Shown: in pieces, positions 1-8,279 of the stretch | Numbering within the stretch: the first letter of the stretch is position 1 | Layout: each line of letters opens with the position of its first letter | Source: Acidobacteriota bacterium | GTDB taxonomy: Bacteria; Acidobacteriota; Terriglobia; Bryobacterales; Bryobacteraceae | DNA length: 32,249 nucleotides | Direction: 5' to 3' | NCBI GenBank assembly: GCA_025354525.1 | Contig: JANXMS010000215.1 | Span: forward strand, 1 to 32,249 | The notes under the pieces: generated by a model | Seen by the model: the letters and a program-made list of their open reading frames with translations, nothing else | What the model was told of the DNA's origin: nothing | The model's database searches: none | Program-made: the position numbers and the translations under genes

Positions 1-42
1 CGCGACGGCCTTGCGGAGGGCTTGCAGGAGCGGTGCGGACGC

Positions 43-1458
43 TTAGAGTGAGGGTGCCCCGGGTACCCTTTTCACGGGTGCTTGCGGCGGAAAGCCGGAC
101 TCGGGATGGCGCGAGATCCAGAAGCGCAGCGGCCCTTTGGCCTTGCCTACTGGACGGACGTTGGGCCCTTCGTGGGAACCGTCGCCGAGGTCGGCGCGGG
201 CTTCGGCGAGCTTGGCTTGGAGTTCGCTGACCACCCGCGGGTGGTCGGCAGCGACGTTCTTGGCTTCGCCGATGTCGGTCGCCAGATCGTAGAGTTCGCC
301 GGATGTATGCAGCTTCCAGGCTTCTCGACGAACCGCCTTCAGTTGGTTGGCGTGGTAGAAGTAGAAGGCGTCGTAGGCAGACCCGATCTTGGTTCCGCCG
401 GTCATCAGAGCGCTGAGTTCCTGGCCATCGATTTTGCGGTCAGCCGGTAGAGGCAGGCCGGCGAGTTTGGCGAAGGTGGGCAACACGTCCATGTTCGAAA
501 CGATGGCGTCCGAGGTTCGGCCCTTGGGCACGTGGCCCGGCCACCACACTAGCGCAGGCACGCGCATGCCGCCTTCCCAGGTGCTGCCCTTGTTGCCCCG
601 CAGCGGTTGGTTGTTAGCCCGCGGGGTGCCGCCGTTGTCGCTCAAGAAAATCACGAGCGTGTTTGAGTCGAGCTGCAGCCGTTTAAGCGTCGCCAGAATC
701 TGGCCGACGCTGTCGTCGACTTCGGCGACGGAATCTTCGTAGAGCGACTTGCCCGTCTTGCCGCGCCACGCCTTTCCGGCGGCCAGGGGCCCATGGACCA
801 TGGAGTGCGGCAGGTAGAGAAAGAACGGTTTGGCCCGGTTCTTCTCGATGAAGGTGATCGCTTCTTGGGTGTAGTCGGCCGTTAGGGAATCCTGGTCGGT
901 TACCTCGCGGAGCAGCTCGTTGTTCCTGAGCAAGGGTAGGGGCGGATGGGGATAGTCTTGCGCCCCGCCGGCTTTGGGCGCTGGACGCATGTCGTTCGAG
1001 TACGGCAGGCCGTAGTAGGAATCGAAGCCGTGGCGAGTCGGCAGAAATTCTGGTTGATCGCCGAGGTGCCACTTGCCGACGCAGGCGGTCGCGTAGCCCT
1101 TGCCTTGCAAAAGCCGAGCCACGGTCACTTCGGTTGGGTTAAGCCCGTGCCAGTCGCCGGGCATCAAGACGGCGTGCCAGGAGCCGAACGATAAGCCGAC
1201 TCGCTTGGGGTAGCAGCCCGTCATCAGGGCGGCGCGGGAGGGCGAGCAGACCGGGGCGGCGTACCAGGAGGTGAACCGCAGACCTTCCTGCGCCATACGC
1301 GCCAAGTGGGGCGTGTAGGCGACCTCGGAGCGGTAAGGCTCGATGTCGGCGTAGCCCATGTCGTCGCACGTGATGAGGACGAAGTTTGGGGGCTTCGGGC
1401 CCGCGGCGCGAACGGCCATCGCTGCCGCGGTAGCGGATAGCCATTCGCGACGGGTCAT
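43..1458 (-). CDS. Cys-type sulfatase (arylsulfatase family S1), Tat-type leader
   Basis: Predicted exported hydrolase of sulfate esters, 471 aa. The signature CSPSRAALMTG begins at Cys71; in the family this Cys is converted to formylglycine by a maturase, and no maturase gene lies in this window. The metal-site Asp pair follows the first beta strand (FVLITCDDMGYADI, about residues 27-40), and later family segments are visible (VGKWHLG, FLSDNGG, RGNKGSTWEGGMRVP). The start at 1458 (MTRREWLSA) gives an RR-containing leader; an in-frame ATG 96 nt upstream would destroy that leader and run into the neighbouring gene. It lies 4 nt downstream of the quinoprotein gene, so it is probably the last gene of that operon. 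The substrate cannot be told from sequence. Confidence 0.93.
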   Translation of the reverse strand: MTRREWLSATAAAMAVRAAGPKPPNFVLITCDDMGYADIEPYRSEVAYTPHLARMAQEGLRFTSWYAAPVCSPSRAALMTGCYPKRVGLSFGSWHAVLMPGDWHGLNPTEVTVARLLQGKGYATACVGKWHLGDQPEFLPTRHGFDSYYGLPYSNDMRPAPKAGGAQDYPHPPLPLLRNNELLREVTDQDSLTADYTQEAITFIEKNRAKPFFLYLPHSMVHGPLAAGKAWRGKTGKSLYEDSVAEVDDSVGQILATLKRLQLDSNTLVIFLSDNGGTPRANNQPLRGNKGSTWEGGMRVPALVWWPGHVPKGRTSDAIVSNMDVLPTFAKLAGLPLPADRKIDGQELSALMTGGTKIGSAYDAFYFYHANQLKAVRREAWKLHTSGELYDLATDIGEAKNVAADHPRVVSELQAKLAEARADLGDGSHEGPNVRPVGKAKGPLRFWISRHPESGFPPQAPVKRVPGAPSL

Positions 1459-1462
1459 AAGT

Positions 1463-3013
1463 CTACTCGATCGAGAACGACCACAGGGTGTGGCCTGTGG
1501 CGATAGCGATGTGTTGTTTGCCGTCGGCCGCGGTGTAGCTAATGGGGTTAGCAAAGGCCTTGCCGCCGGTGGGGAACTTCCAGAGCAGCTTGCCGGTCGC
1601 GTCGTCTAAGGCGACCACGTCACCGTCACCGGTTGCACTGACGGCTAGGCCGCCCGCGGTGGTCAGGATGCCGGCCCAGGAGGGCGAACTGAGGGGATAC
1701 TCCCACTTTGCCGTTCCGGTTTTGGGGTCCATCGCTTTGATCGCACCGGTGGCTTCTTCGCCGGGTTTCGAGACGAAGCGACCGGCCAAGTACCAGCTGC
1801 CCTCTTTGTACGTATCGTCGCCGGAGTAAAAGACGCCACCCTCATCGCGGGTCATGACGTAGTGCAACTTCGTCGACGGCGAGTAGCTGGGGGCTTGGAA
1901 GTTGGTGGACCCGGGGGAGTTGGGGTAGACCATGTTTCCCTGCTCGGTGGGAGACGTATTGGGGAGTACGGTGGGGCGGCCTTTTGCGTCGAGATCCTTC
2001 CGCGCCCAGGTTTGGCGAACGTACTGTTTGCCCAGCAAATACTCGCCGGTTTCGCGGTCGAACACGTAGTAGAACGAGTTCCGATTAGCGAAGAGGAGTA
2101 GCTTGCGCATCTTGCCTTGCCACAGGTCGTCGGCGACGATGGGCACTTGGGTCGAATCCCAATCGTGCAAGTCGTGGGGCGTGAACTGGAAGAACCACTT
2201 CATCTTTCCGGTGTCGGCGTCGAGAGAGAGAAGGCAGTTTGAATAGAGGTTGTCGCCTTTGCGCTTGTCGCCTTTCCAGTCGGGCCCCGGGTTGCCGGTG
2301 CCCCAGAAGATTTGGTTGGTTCCGGGGTCGTAGCTGCCGGTTACCCAGGTGGTGGCGGAGCCATACTTGTAGCTATCGCCGAGCCAGGTTTCGGTGCCTT
2401 TCTCGCCGGCCGAGGGGACGGTCCAAGTGCGCCAAGCCTGCTTGCCGGTTTTGGCATCGTAGGCGGCTAGATAACCACGGGCACCGAACTCGCCGCCGGC
2501 GCTGCCGATGACGACTTTGTCTTTCACGATCAGCGGGGCGACGGTGGAAGAATAGCCTTTTTTGTAGTCGGCGACGGCGACATCCCAAACGACGTTTCCA
2601 GTGGAGGCATCAAGGGCGACCAGATGGGCGTCGAGGGTTCCGATGAAGATGAGGTCGCCCAAGATGGCGACGCCGCGGTTGACCTTGCCACAGCAAAACG
2701 GCACGTTGTCGGGCAGAACGCGCTTATAACGCCAGAGCACTTTGCCGGAGCGGGTTTCGAGGGCCGTGACGTCAGAGGGCGGCTCGGAGATGTACATGAT
2801 GCCGCCTCGCACGATCGGCGAAGCTTCAAACTTGTCGGTGCGGTCGAGCTGCATGGCCCAGGCGAGCTTCAGCTTGCCTACGTTGGATTTGGTGATCTGT
2901 TTGAGCGGCGAATAGCGATGTCCTTCGACGTTGCCTTGAAAGTGGAGCCAGTCGCCGGAGTTAGTCTGGGCGAGCAGGGCGCTAGCGGTGAGGAAGAGGG
3001 TTGCGAATCTCAC
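1463..3013 (-). CDS. PQQ-dependent alcohol dehydrogenase-like quinoprotein
   Basis: Secreted eight-bladed-propeller quinoprotein, 516 aa, of the methanol/ethanol dehydrogenase family. It oxidises an alcohol or similar substrate in the periplasm and passes electrons to a cytochrome c. The Sec-type leader is MRFATLFLTASALLAQ. Family hallmarks are present: the adjacent Cys107-Cys108 pair (FCCGKVNRG), Glu175 in GGEFGARG and Asn241 in GTGNPGPDW (metal ligands in the family), the KRKGDNLYSN segment, and the catalytic Asp expected at Asp286 in HDWDST. Lanthanide enzymes carry an Asp two residues after the catalytic Asp; here it is Thr288, which suggests a calcium-type site. It is shorter than the roughly 580-600 aa typical of methanol dehydrogenases. 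It overlaps the cytochrome gene by 4 nt, which fits a dehydrogenase-acceptor pair. The actual substrate is unknown. Confidence 0.9.
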   Translation of the reverse strand: MRFATLFLTASALLAQTNSGDWLHFQGNVEGHRYSPLKQITKSNVGKLKLAWAMQLDRTDKFEASPIVRGGIMYISEPPSDVTALETRSGKVLWRYKRVLPDNVPFCCGKVNRGVAILGDLIFIGTLDAHLVALDASTGNVVWDVAVADYKKGYSSTVAPLIVKDKVVIGSAGGEFGARGYLAAYDAKTGKQAWRTWTVPSAGEKGTETWLGDSYKYGSATTWVTGSYDPGTNQIFWGTGNPGPDWKGDKRKGDNLYSNCLLSLDADTGKMKWFFQFTPHDLHDWDSTQVPIVADDLWQGKMRKLLLFANRNSFYYVFDRETGEYLLGKQYVRQTWARKDLDAKGRPTVLPNTSPTEQGNMVYPNSPGSTNFQAPSYSPSTKLHYVMTRDEGGVFYSGDDTYKEGSWYLAGRFVSKPGEEATGAIKAMDPKTGTAKWEYPLSSPSWAGILTTAGGLAVSATGDGDVVALDDATGKLLWKFPTGGKAFANPISYTAADGKQHIAIATGHTLWSFSIE

Positions 3014-3738
3014 AGGCCACCCCGGAGAGAGAAGAGATAGGCAATGACGTTGTCGAGCTCTTCAGCGTTGAAGACTTTGCTGTAGTTGGGCATGGAGGAT
3101 TTGTTGATGTCGCGTTGGATCGAGCTGGTGGCGCTCTTGTCGATGGTCAGCAACTGCGCCTTTCCGTCGCGCAGGCTGAGGTAGAAATTGTCCTCGTTCA
3201 AACGGATTCCGGAGATTTTTCGACCGTCTTTCATGATGGCGTGGACCATCGCCCAACCGCCTACCATGGCAGCATTCGGCTCTACGATTGACGTCCGCAG
3301 GTTCGATGGGCTGCGCATGGCTCCGATCTGAGTGAGGTCGGGGCCGGAGCGACCGCCCTTGCCTTCGACCATATGGCAGCCCGAGCATCCGCCCTTACTG
3401 CTAAATAACACTTTGCCTTTGGCGGCGTCCCCGGGCACGCTCGTGGGAGCGGTTCGGCCGAGCGACTTTACGTAGCTGGCGACCTCGGCCATTTCGGCGT
3501 CGGCCATGCCCAAGGCGGGCGGCATGTCGGTTCCGGGGATACCGTTGCGGATGATGTTGAGCAGCGACGTATTCGTCGGCGCGTGCACCAGGTTCGGGGT
3601 CACCAGATTGGCGGCGAAGCCATCGTCGCCTTTGCCATGGCAGAAGGCGCAGTGGAACTGGTAGAGTTTTTGGCCGGTTTGCGCCCAGGCGCTGGCCGCC
3701 ATGCAGATGGCAAATAACAGGATTCTAGAAAACCGCAT
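3010..3738 (-). CDS. secreted two-haem cytochrome c
   Basis: Periplasmic c-type cytochrome, 242 aa, with a signal peptide (MRFSRILLFAICMAASAWAQ). It has two CxxCH sites: CAFCH at residues 30-34 and CSGCH at 118-122. Candidate distal Met ligands are Met72 (GTDMPPALG) and Met216 (SSMPNYS). The second half (GKGGRSGPDLTQIGAMRS, DGRKISGIRLNEDN, ending AYLFSL) resembles the haem-binding domain first described from Pirellula/Verrucomicrobium proteins (TIGR02603 type). The start at 3738 was chosen because it opens a clean signal peptide; the frame stays open upstream to 3978 but that part is antisense-like sequence within the neighbouring gene. Its stop overlaps the quinoprotein start, so it is the likely electron acceptor of that enzyme and may also serve the formate dehydrogenase encoded upstream. 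Confidence 0.92.
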   Translation of the reverse strand: MRFSRILLFAICMAASAWAQTGQKLYQFHCAFCHGKGDDGFAANLVTPNLVHAPTNTSLLNIIRNGIPGTDMPPALGMADAEMAEVASYVKSLGRTAPTSVPGDAAKGKVLFSSKGGCSGCHMVEGKGGRSGPDLTQIGAMRSPSNLRTSIVEPNAAMVGGWAMVHAIMKDGRKISGIRLNEDNFYLSLRDGKAQLLTIDKSATSSIQRDINKSSMPNYSKVFNAEELDNVIAYLFSLRGGL

Positions 3739-3752
3739 AAGAGGATTTTGTA

Positions 3753-4388
3753 TCACACATCGTTGGATGCGCGCCATGTTTTGTACCATTTCGGGTGGTG
3801 GAATCGAGCCCATTCCGGCAACACATAACCGCGGAGCATGGCGCGCATCGAGTGCGGTACCGCGGCGGTGCCCATGTAAACATGCACCAGAATACTGGTG
3901 ATCGAGCCGATCGCCGCCAAGGGATGGGCCGCGATCGAGAGCAGCCGCAAGGAACGCGGCATCCATTCCGGGAACCACAAGACGAAGCCGGAGAGGAAGA
4001 GCGCCAGAGTGGCCGCTAGCTGGGTCCAGAACAACATTTTCTGGCCGGCGTTGAAGCGGCCGGAAGGCGGCAGGGCGGCATGATCGTGCGTGGCGTACTT
4101 ATGCATCCGCGTGAGCCACACACGGTCGTCGGCATCGAGGCGCATGCCCTTGGCCCAACGGCGGGCCATGACGCCCATCACGACGGCGAAGACGATGCCG
4201 ACCCAGGGATGGGAGCCGCGAATGTGATAGCCGCCGCCCAACATCGTAGCCATCCAGTAGAGCTTGGGCGACCACAGCGCGAGGCCGGTGAGGGTGGCGT
4301 AGAAGAAGCTTAGGGCGGCCATCCAGTGCATGACGCGTTCGTAGGCATCAAAGCGCGGAATGCGAATCTCGGCTTCAGGATTTGTCAT
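3753..4388 (-). CDS. fdnI: formate dehydrogenase gamma subunit (cytochrome b556)
   Basis: Membrane cytochrome b of an FdnGHI/FdoGHI-type formate dehydrogenase, 211 aa. It takes electrons from the iron-sulfur subunit and reduces quinone. Four hydrophobic segments are visible at about residues 22-40, 58-77, 117-140 and 150-172. Candidate haem-b ligands are His21 (MHWMAAL) and His residues in the third and fourth helices (IAAHPLAAIG, SILVHVYMGTA). The family-typical segment FNAGQKMLFW is present. The gene overlaps the end of the beta-subunit gene by 14 nt and lies 14 nt upstream of the cytochrome c gene. FdnI and FdoI cannot be distinguished from this sequence. Confidence 0.94.
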   Translation of the reverse strand: MTNPEAEIRIPRFDAYERVMHWMAALSFFYATLTGLALWSPKLYWMATMLGGGYHIRGSHPWVGIVFAVVMGVMARRWAKGMRLDADDRVWLTRMHKYATHDHAALPPSGRFNAGQKMLFWTQLAATLALFLSGFVLWFPEWMPRSLRLLSIAAHPLAAIGSITSILVHVYMGTAAVPHSMRAMLRGYVLPEWARFHHPKWYKTWRASNDV

Positions 4389-5208
4389 TGGGTTCCTTGG
4401 GGGGGGCCTCCGCTTTGTCGGCTGGGTGGCCGTGCTTTTCGGGATCCTGCGGGCCGTAGATGACGAAGTGGAAGAAGGCTCCGAGAACGGTTCCCCAGAA
4501 CATAAAAGTGCCCATCCATTTCATGGGGCCCTTCCAAAGGCTGACGGTCCAGGGGATGACGGGGTCTTTGGGCAAGCCGTACTGTTCGGGTTCGCTCGCG
4601 TGTTTGAGGACGTAGAGGACGTTGGTGCCGCCGACGCCTTGGGGGTTGTAGACGCCGGCGTCGGCGAACCCGTCGGCCTTTAACTCGCCAGCGCGCGTTT
4701 CGGCCATGCGGAGGAGTTCATCGCGCTCGCCGAAGGTGAGGCAATTGGTGGGGCAGGTTTTGATGCACGCGGGTTCGAGGCCGACGGCGGTGCGGTCGGA
4801 GCAGAGCGTGCACTTGTAGGCTTTCTTCGAAGTCGGGCTCAGGCGCGGCACATCGAACGGACAGCCGGTGATGCAGTAGCCGCAGCCGATGCAATTTTCG
4901 TGAACGAAATCGATGGTTCCGTTGGCGAGCGGCACGATGGCACCGGGGGCCGGACAGGCGGCTAGACAGCCGGCATCGGCACAGTGCATGCACTGATACT
5001 TGGACATCAGCCACGAGGTGGCCCCGTCTTTTTCTACTTCGTTGAACTTGATCAAATTCCAGAAGTTGTATTCGAGTTCAGGCTTCGTCTGGTAGGAGCC
5101 GTCGAAGGTACCCATTGTGTACTCTTGGTCGTTCCATTCCTGGCAGGCGACTTCGCAAGCCTTACAACCGATACAAAGCGTGGTGTCAATCAGCTTGGCG
5201 ACGATCAT
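4375..5208 (-). CDS. fdnH: formate dehydrogenase beta subunit (four [4Fe-4S] ferredoxin-like)
   Basis: Iron-sulfur electron-transfer subunit, 277 aa, that wires the catalytic subunit to the cytochrome b. Four Cys groups are visible in order: CIGCKACEVAC starting at Cys12, CMHCADAGCLAACP, CIGCGYCITGCP, and CTLC...CIKTCP, which together supply ligands for four cubane clusters. A single transmembrane helix near the C-terminus (about residues 230-250, WMGTFMFWGTVLGAFFHFV) anchors it, as in E. coli FdnH. The start ATG overlaps the alpha-subunit stop (ATGA), consistent with translational coupling. The C-terminal tail after the helix is hydrophilic, charged and Pro-rich. Confidence 0.96.
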   Translation of the reverse strand: MIVAKLIDTTLCIGCKACEVACQEWNDQEYTMGTFDGSYQTKPELEYNFWNLIKFNEVEKDGATSWLMSKYQCMHCADAGCLAACPAPGAIVPLANGTIDFVHENCIGCGYCITGCPFDVPRLSPTSKKAYKCTLCSDRTAVGLEPACIKTCPTNCLTFGERDELLRMAETRAGELKADGFADAGVYNPQGVGGTNVLYVLKHASEPEQYGLPKDPVIPWTVSLWKGPMKWMGTFMFWGTVLGAFFHFVIYGPQDPEKHGHPADKAEAPPKEPNDKS

Positions 5209-8200
5209 CCGATTTTCTCCACATTCACAAGAAAGCCTTTATATTCGGGGGTTCCGCAGTTGGGGTCGTACGCGCTGGGGGTTAGGTTATTGATCAGCGG
5301 GCCGTGGACTTTGCCGACGAAGCCCCAATGAATCGGCAGGCCGATTTGATAGACTTTTCGGCCGCTGACGATGAGCGTGCGGAGCCGTTTGGTGACGAGC
5401 GCCGGGCCTTCGATTTTCCCTCGGGCGGAGGAGACGCGGACGAGCGTTTTGTTGGCGATGCCTTTTTCCTTGGCCAACTCCGCGGGGATTTCGACGAAGA
5501 AGTTTGACTGGAGCTCGGAGCTCGAATTCGTATGCTTGGTCCAGTAGTGAAAATGTTCTGTGAGCCGGTAGGTGATGGCGACGAAGGGGAAGTCTTTCGC
5601 GGTGCCGAAGTGGTCCATGTCGCTGTTGTAGGTTCGCAGCAGGGGGTTCGCGTTCACGGTGGGATGGAGCGCGTTGTCGACGGGACTTTCGGCGGGTTCG
5701 TAGTGTTCGGGGAAAGGCCCTTCGACGAGATCGGGCGCGAAGAGTCGGGCGACGCCTTCGGGCAGCATGATGAAGGGGGCCATCGTCTCGGGCGGCGCGT
5801 CGGCTTTGTAGTCGGGCGTGTCGCCGGTCCAGCGTTTGCCGTTCCAGCGAAGGGGGGCGCGGGTTTCGTCCCAGGGCTTGCCGGCGGAATCAGTGGAGGC
5901 GCGGTTGTAAAGAATGCGACGATTGGCCGGCCAACTCCAGGCCCATTGGGGGTAGAGTCCCAGGCCGGTGGGGTCCGCTTGGCCCCGGCGGGACATTTGG
6001 TTGCCGGCTTCGGTCCATGAGCCGGAATAGATCCAGTTGCCGCAGGCGGTGGAGCCATCGTCTTTCAACTCGCCGAAGCCGTTCAGTTGCTTGCCGGTTT
6101 CAAGATCGATGCCGTTGACTTCGCGGGCTACTTCGCCAAGCAAGGGACGGAGAGGCTTAGCGTAATTCCACTGCATTTTCAGCAGCGGCTCGGGCCGGGC
6201 ACCGCCCTCTTTTAAGTAGAGATCCTGCACGGCGTGGAACAGATCGGAGATGATGTCCTGGTCTCGCCGCGCATCGCCCGGGGGATCAACGGCCGCTTCT
6301 TTCCACTGCAACCAGCGGGAGGAGTTGACGAACGCGCCGTCTTTTTCGGCGAAGCAGGCAGCGGGCAGCAGGAAGACTTCGGTTTGAATGTCATCGGCTT
6401 TCAAGGCTTGGGGATACTCTTTGTCGGCCAGTTCCTTGACTCGCCAGAAGGCCGCCGTTTCGGTCTCGAAGTTCTCGGCAACGATCAGCCACTTCAGCTT
6501 CGACAGGGCTCGGATCATCTTCTGCGTATTGGGGCCGTTTGCTACGGGATTCATGCCGAAGCTAATGAGGCCGTCCATCTGGCCGGCGTGCATTTGGTCG
6601 AAGAAAGTTCCCCAGGAATGGTCAGCGCCTTCATCTACTTTGGGCAGCCAGTTGTAGCCGAAATCGTTGGCTTTGGTGGCATGCGGGCCGTAGTAAGCCT
6701 TCAGCAGGCTGGCCATGAACTTGGGCGTATTGCCGAGGTAGTTGAGGCTGTTTGGCCGCAGCGCCTTCGGGGTGTTGGCGTTTAGATAGTCGGCCAGGGT
6801 TTCGTGATTGGCGCGAGGGATTTTGAGATAGCCGGGCAGGGTGTTCCAGGCACCCATGTCGGTGGAGCCCTGGATGTTGGCGTGGCCGCGTTGGGCGTTG
6901 ACTCCGCCGCCGGGCATGCCGATGTTGCCCATGAGCAACTGGACCATGGCCGCGGCGTGAATCAATTGCACGGCGAAGCTGTGATGGGTCCAGCCCAGGG
7001 CGTAAAGGACGGTGCCGCTTTTGTCTTCGGCGGCGGCGATGGTGATCATGGCCGCTGCTTTCAGGAACTCGTCGCTTGTGCAGCCGCAGATGTTGGCGAC
7101 GGCCTCGGGGGTGTAGCGCGAGTAATGCGTCTTCATGAGTTGGAAGACGCAGCGGGGATGTTCGAGAGTGGGGTCGACTTTGGCGTAGCCCTGGCCGTCG
7201 AGTTCGTACTGCCAGGTTGACTTGTCGTACTTGCCGTCTTTCCAGCCCGAAAAATGACCTTCGGAAAAGCCGAATCCTTCGGCGATGAGGAAGCTGGCGT
7301 TCGTGTTCAGTTCGACGTACTTGCGTTGGTACTTGTTGTTTGAAAGGGCGTAGTGGATGAGCCCGCCGAGGAAGGCGATGTCGGTGCCGGAGCGAATGGG
7401 CACATAGAGATCGCTGACGGCGGCGGTGCGGGTGAAGCGGGGATCGATGCAGACGATCTTCGCTTTGCGGAGCCGCTTGGCTTCCATGACGAAGCGGAAG
7501 CCAACGGGGTGATTTTCGGCCGGGTTGCCGCCCATGACGAGAACGACGTCGGCGTTGGCGACGTCGGTCCAGCCGTTGGTCATGGCTCCTCGTCCGAATG
7601 TGGCGGCCAAACTGGCCACCGTGGGGCCGTGTCAAAGCCGGCTTTGATTCTCGTAGGCGACCATGCCCAGGCCGAAGCGGAACTTGCTCAGCAGGTAGTT
7701 GATTTCGTTGGTGTCGGTGCAGCCGCCGATCATGGCGATGTTTTTGAGGCGGTTGACGGTGCGGCCTTTGGCGTCTTCGGTTTCGAAGCCTTTATCGCGA
7801 GCATCCTTGATGAGCCGGGCCATTCTCGGAACGGCTTCGGCCCAACTTATCCGCTTCCATTCGTGGCTGCCGGCCGCCCGATGTTGCACCGTCGTCAACC
7901 GGCGATCACTTTGGACGAACTCTTCGAGCGACGCCCCTTTGGAGCAGAGCGTACCGCGGTTGATGGGGCTATCGGGGTCGCCTTCGATGTGGACGATGGC
8001 CGGTTTCACGTTGCGGGATTTGTCGCCGATGGTATGGACGACGACGCTGCAGCCGACGGCGCAATAAGGGCAAATGGAATTTGTTTTGGTCGTATTCGCA
8101 GTCTTGAGCAGGGCTGGCGAATTTTCGGCGGCAGCGGTGGGAACGGTGACGGCGGTAGCCCCTCCGACGGCAGCCCCCTTCGCAGAGCGTTTCAAGAATT

Positions 8201-8225
8201 CGCGACGAGAACTTTCCTTGGGCAT
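5205..8225 (-). CDS. fdnG: formate dehydrogenase-N alpha subunit, selenoprotein (TGA = Sec198)
   Basis: Catalytic molybdenum/tungsten bis-MGD subunit that oxidises formate to CO2, 1006 aa when the TGA at 7634-7632 is read as selenocysteine (E. coli FdnG is 1015 aa). The N-terminus carries a textbook Tat motif (SRREFLKRS), so the enzyme is exported folded and faces the periplasm. The [4Fe-4S] ligands are Cys52, Cys55, Cys59 and Cys94, followed by the conserved Lys of CSKGA. The residues around the TGA (ENQSRL-U-HGPTVASLAATFGRGAMTN) match the Sec site of FdnG/FdoG, and the frame is unbroken on both sides, so this is not a pseudogene. Automatic callers would split it at 7632 and 7619. It begins a tight minus-strand operon; production needs SelA, SelB, SelC and SelD from elsewhere in the genome. 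Confidence 0.96.
7599..7634 (-). promoter_or_regulatory. bacterial SECIS hairpin directing Sec insertion in fdnG
   Basis: Eleven nucleotides after the TGA, the mRNA forms a 7-bp stem: GGUGGCC (7620-7614) pairs with GGCCGCC (7608-7602), including one U-G pair, closing a 5-nt AGUUU loop (7613-7609). Size, spacing from the UGA and a G-U in the loop agree with the bacterial SECIS that SelB recognises, such as that in E. coli fdnG. The element lies inside the coding sequence, as bacterial SECIS elements do. Confidence 0.88.
7632..7634 (-). other. in-frame TGA selenocysteine codon of fdnG
   Basis: On the minus strand the codons run AAT CAA AGC CGG CTT TGA CAC GGC (N Q S R L U H G). The reading frame and strong homology continue on both sides. 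The position is that of the active-site selenocysteine of FdnG/FdoG-type formate dehydrogenases. The real stop of the gene is the TGA at 5207-5205, where the protein family ends. Confidence 0.95.
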
Positions 8226-8279
8226 AGGCGACTCAATTCTATATCAACCGCCGTTGCATATACTGGTGACTCGTTCTTC
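8226..8279. promoter_or_regulatory. 54-bp divergent promoter region between fdnG and the symporter gene
   Basis: This short gap must hold or adjoin promoters for both directions. A TATAGA hexamer on the minus strand (8243-8238) lies 12 nt from the fdnG start. A TATACT hexamer on the plus strand (8259-8264) lies 15 nt from the symporter start. Neither has a convincing -35 partner, and neither gene has a clear Shine-Dalgarno sequence, so the 5' leaders would be very short. These assignments are by eye. Confidence 0.4.

Noticed and set aside
1-42. Start or end of another gene at the left edge
   Set aside because: Too short to assign; one minus-strand frame is open but has no start codon or motif.
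7619-7634. Reading the fdnG interruption as a nonsense mutation or frameshift
   Set aside because: The frame is the same on both sides, the TGA is at the known Sec position, and a SECIS-like hairpin follows.
7353-8279. Long plus-strand open frame continuing upstream of the symporter start
   Set aside because: It is antisense to the well-supported fdnG gene and the translated part lacks membrane or family character; the SDF fold begins at 8280.
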